In this document: piece by piece, positions 62,462 to 64,000 of the stretch
How the letters are laid out: each line of letters starts with the position of its first letter
Position numbering within the stretch: the first letter of the stretch is position 1
From: Namhaeicola sp039714555
GTDB taxonomy: Bacteria; Bacteroidota; Bacteroidia; Flavobacteriales; Flavobacteriaceae
Reading direction: 5' to 3'
Assembly (NCBI GenBank): GCA_039714555.1
Contig: JBDLJB010000008.1
Location: forward strand, 30,146-94,145
DNA length: 64,000 nt
Made by a program: the position numbers and the translations under genes
Notes under the pieces: model-generated
Database searches by the model: none
The model's input: only the letters and a program-made list of their open reading frames with translations
What the model was told of the DNA's origin: nothing

Positions 62462-63874
62462 CTATTTTTTCAATTCCAAAAGTACAACATTTTCAACATG
62501 ATGTGTTTGTGGAAACATATCTACTGCTTGGGTTTTAATTATGCGATACTTATCATCCATCAATGCTAAATCTCTTGCTTGTGTAGCAGAATTACAACTT
62601 ACATATACAATCCTTTTTGGCAAAATGTTTAATATCTGATTTACAACATTTTTATGCATACCATCACGCGGAGGATCGGTAATGATAATATCGGGTTTAC
62701 CATTTGTACGAATAAATTCTTCAGTAAAAACTTTTGCTAAATCTCCAACAAAAAATTCTACATTATCAATTTTATTTAATTTTGCATTTTCAATAGCATC
62801 TGATATTGCTTCTGGTACAGATTCTACACCAACTACTTTTTTAGCTTTTTTGGCTATAAATTGAGCAATAGTTCCGGTTCCTGTATATAGATCATAAACC
62901 AATTCATCACCTGATAAATTGGCGAAATTTCTAGCAATTTTATACAATTCATAAGCTTGCGCTGAATTTGTTTGGTAAAAAGATTTGGCATTGATCTTAA
63001 ATTGCAAACCTTCCATATTTTCAAAAATATGATCTCTTCCTTTAAACAAGATCACATCCTGATCATAAATTGTATCATTACCTTTATTATTAATAATATA
63101 TTGTAATGAAGTAATTTCGGGAAATTTATCAGATACAAAATTTAATAAGGCCTCTCTTTTATCAACATCATCAGAAAAAAACTGAACTACAACCATTATT
63201 TCTCCAATAGAAGAAATCCTAATCATTAAAGTTCGTAACATACCTTCTTGATTTCTCGGATTATAAAAACTGATCTGTTTATCAACAGCAAAATTTCTTA
63301 TAGCATTTCTTATAGCATTAGAAGGATCTTCTTGTAAATGGCATTTTTCAATATCTAAAATTTTATCCCACATTTTAGGTATGTGAAAACCGCAGGCAAA
63401 TCTATTATTAATCTCTTTTTGAGTTTCAATTTCTTTTGGTGTTAACCAGCGGGAATCTGAAAAAGAAAACTCCATTTTATTACGATAGAAATAAGTTTTA
63501 TCACATCCTAAGATTGGAGTAATCTCGGGTAGATCTAAATGCCCAATACGAATTAGATTATTGGTAACTTCTTTTTGTTTGAAATACAACTGTTCTTCAT
63601 ATTGCATATTTTGCCATTTGCAGCCACCGCAAACCCCAAAATAATCACAAACAGGTTTAGTTCTTTTATCTGAATACTTATGAAATTTTATAGCTTTTCC
63701 TTCAAAATAAGATTTACGTTTTTTAAAGGTTTGCACATCAACAACATCACCGGGCACAACATTATCTATAAAGATCACTCTTCCGTCAGGAGATTTTCCA
63801 ACCGCTTTCCCTTTTGCTGCAGTATCCATGATTTCAATATTCTCAAAAACAAGAACTCTATTTTTTCTAGCCAT
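62462..63874 (-). CDS. rlmD: 23S rRNA (uracil-5)-methyltransferase, RlmD/TrmA family
   Basis: A 470-residue SAM-dependent RNA methyltransferase. An N-terminal TRAM domain (about 5-60) precedes the iron-sulfur cysteines in VCDYFGVCGGCKWQN (first three ligands about residues 77-86), with a fourth in IEKCHLQED. The SAM domain has VYDLYTGTGTIAQFIAKKAK and TDPPRDGMHKNV. The catalytic Cys is in YVSCNSATQARDL, and the C-terminal VDMFPQTHHVENVVLLE completes the family pattern. The exact target (U1939 or U747) is by similarity. A TACTTTTG -7-like box ends only 5 nt before the ATG (63886-63879). Confidence 0.93.
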   Translation of the reverse strand: MARKNRVLVFENIEIMDTAAKGKAVGKSPDGRVIFIDNVVPGDVVDVQTFKKRKSYFEGKAIKFHKYSDKRTKPVCDYFGVCGGCKWQNMQYEEQLYFKQKEVTNNLIRIGHLDLPEITPILGCDKTYFYRNKMEFSFSDSRWLTPKEIETQKEINNRFACGFHIPKMWDKILDIEKCHLQEDPSNAIRNAIRNFAVDKQISFYNPRNQEGMLRTLMIRISSIGEIMVVVQFFSDDVDKREALLNFVSDKFPEITSLQYIINNKGNDTIYDQDVILFKGRDHIFENMEGLQFKINAKSFYQTNSAQAYELYKIARNFANLSGDELVYDLYTGTGTIAQFIAKKAKKVVGVESVPEAISDAIENAKLNKIDNVEFFVGDLAKVFTEEFIRTNGKPDIIITDPPRDGMHKNVVNQILNILPKRIVYVSCNSATQARDLALMDDKYRIIKTQAVDMFPQTHHVENVVLLELKK

Positions 63875-63955
63875 GCTGCAAAAGTAATCTAAAAAATGAA
63901 AATTGAGAGGTGAACATATATTATTTTAAGCTTTTAAAATAATAGCTATTCAGAT

Positions 63956-64000
63956 TTATCTTTCAAACAAAGTTTCCATTTCTTCTAAGGTTTTTCCTTT
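63956..64000 (-). CDS. C-terminal end of a probable sugar-porter MFS transporter (partial)
   Basis: The last 14 codons and stop of a minus-strand gene entering from the right edge: KGKTLEEMETLFER. The pattern KGKTLEEM/IE after the last helix is the well-known C-terminal signature of the sugar porter branch of MFS transporters. Only the tail is visible, so the call rests on this motif. Confidence 0.5.
   Translation of the reverse strand, partial: KGKTLEEMETLFER

Noticed and set aside
63920..63943. Perfect 10-bp AT-only inverted repeat near the right edge
   Set aside because: It may be a weak terminator for the partial transporter gene, but it lacks G/C pairs and a T-run, so it is not called.

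Overview
The window is about 64 kb of AT-rich DNA with the marks of a Bacteroidota genome, most likely class Flavobacteriia. Several genes point this way: an XrtF-type exosortase with its partner gene, a HYC_CC_PP-type protein beside a CusA pump, many lipoproteins with a plain SC lipobox, and repeated promoter -7 boxes of the form TAnnTTTG. Coding density is high, with long minus-strand operons, and I saw no insertion sequence, prophage, CRISPR array or rRNA.

Layout. 1-3407 (minus): glycogen or alpha-glucan genes glgA/glgM-like, glgC, and the start of glgE. 3897-14129 (minus): an 11-subunit complex I operon, nuoABCDHIJKLMN, with no nuoE, nuoF or nuoG and an uncharacterised 109-residue protein at its end. 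14218-17098 (minus): korA-korB. 17320-21463 (plus): a two-cluster ferredoxin and a 1176-residue pyruvate:ferredoxin oxidoreductase. 21519-30577: mixed genes (HEPN protein, lepA, Gfo/Idh/MocA oxidoreductase, PD40 propeller lipoprotein, dusB, NhaC antiporter, small wHTH-like protein, membrane-anchored HhH protein, OmpA lipoprotein-like protein). 30716-33535: FadL/OmpP1-type porin and a Gly-Tyr/Ser-Arg low-complexity lipoprotein. 33642-35567: proS, tRNA-Glu and rpsT. 35630-42801 (minus): rodA, mrdA, mreD, mreC, mreB and purH. 42981-45657: MFS transporter, fRMsr-type GAF protein, xrtF and its partner. 45842-54727: a heavy-metal (probably copper/silver) efflux island. 54853-57860: MBL/beta-CASP hydrolase and pyrG. 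57940-63874 (minus): outer-membrane protein, tiny lipoprotein, nucleoside phosphorylase, and a compact operon rlmD - DUF6452 - DUF6048 - GldL-like mini-protein - 55-residue membrane protein - SUI1. 63956-64000: the tail of what is probably a sugar MFS transporter.

How the genes work together. The most coherent story is redox metabolism. KorAB and the pyruvate oxidoreductase reduce ferredoxin, a ferredoxin gene lies between them, and the neighbouring complex I lacks the NADH-input module, so it may take electrons from ferredoxin. The glg genes suggest that alpha-glucan is made by the maltose-1-phosphate (GlgE) route. The metal island holds a complete tripartite RND pump plus metal-binding accessory proteins. 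The small flavobacterial membrane genes near the right end are the least characterised part.

Limits. All assignments come from reading the sequence and from knowledge of the families, with no database search. Several starts were moved inward from TTG/GTG codons to an ATG followed by a signal peptide or the expected N-terminus. Six genes absent from a length-filtered ORF listing were added: the partial glgE, the tRNA, three proteins of 55-58 residues, and the right-edge transporter tail.
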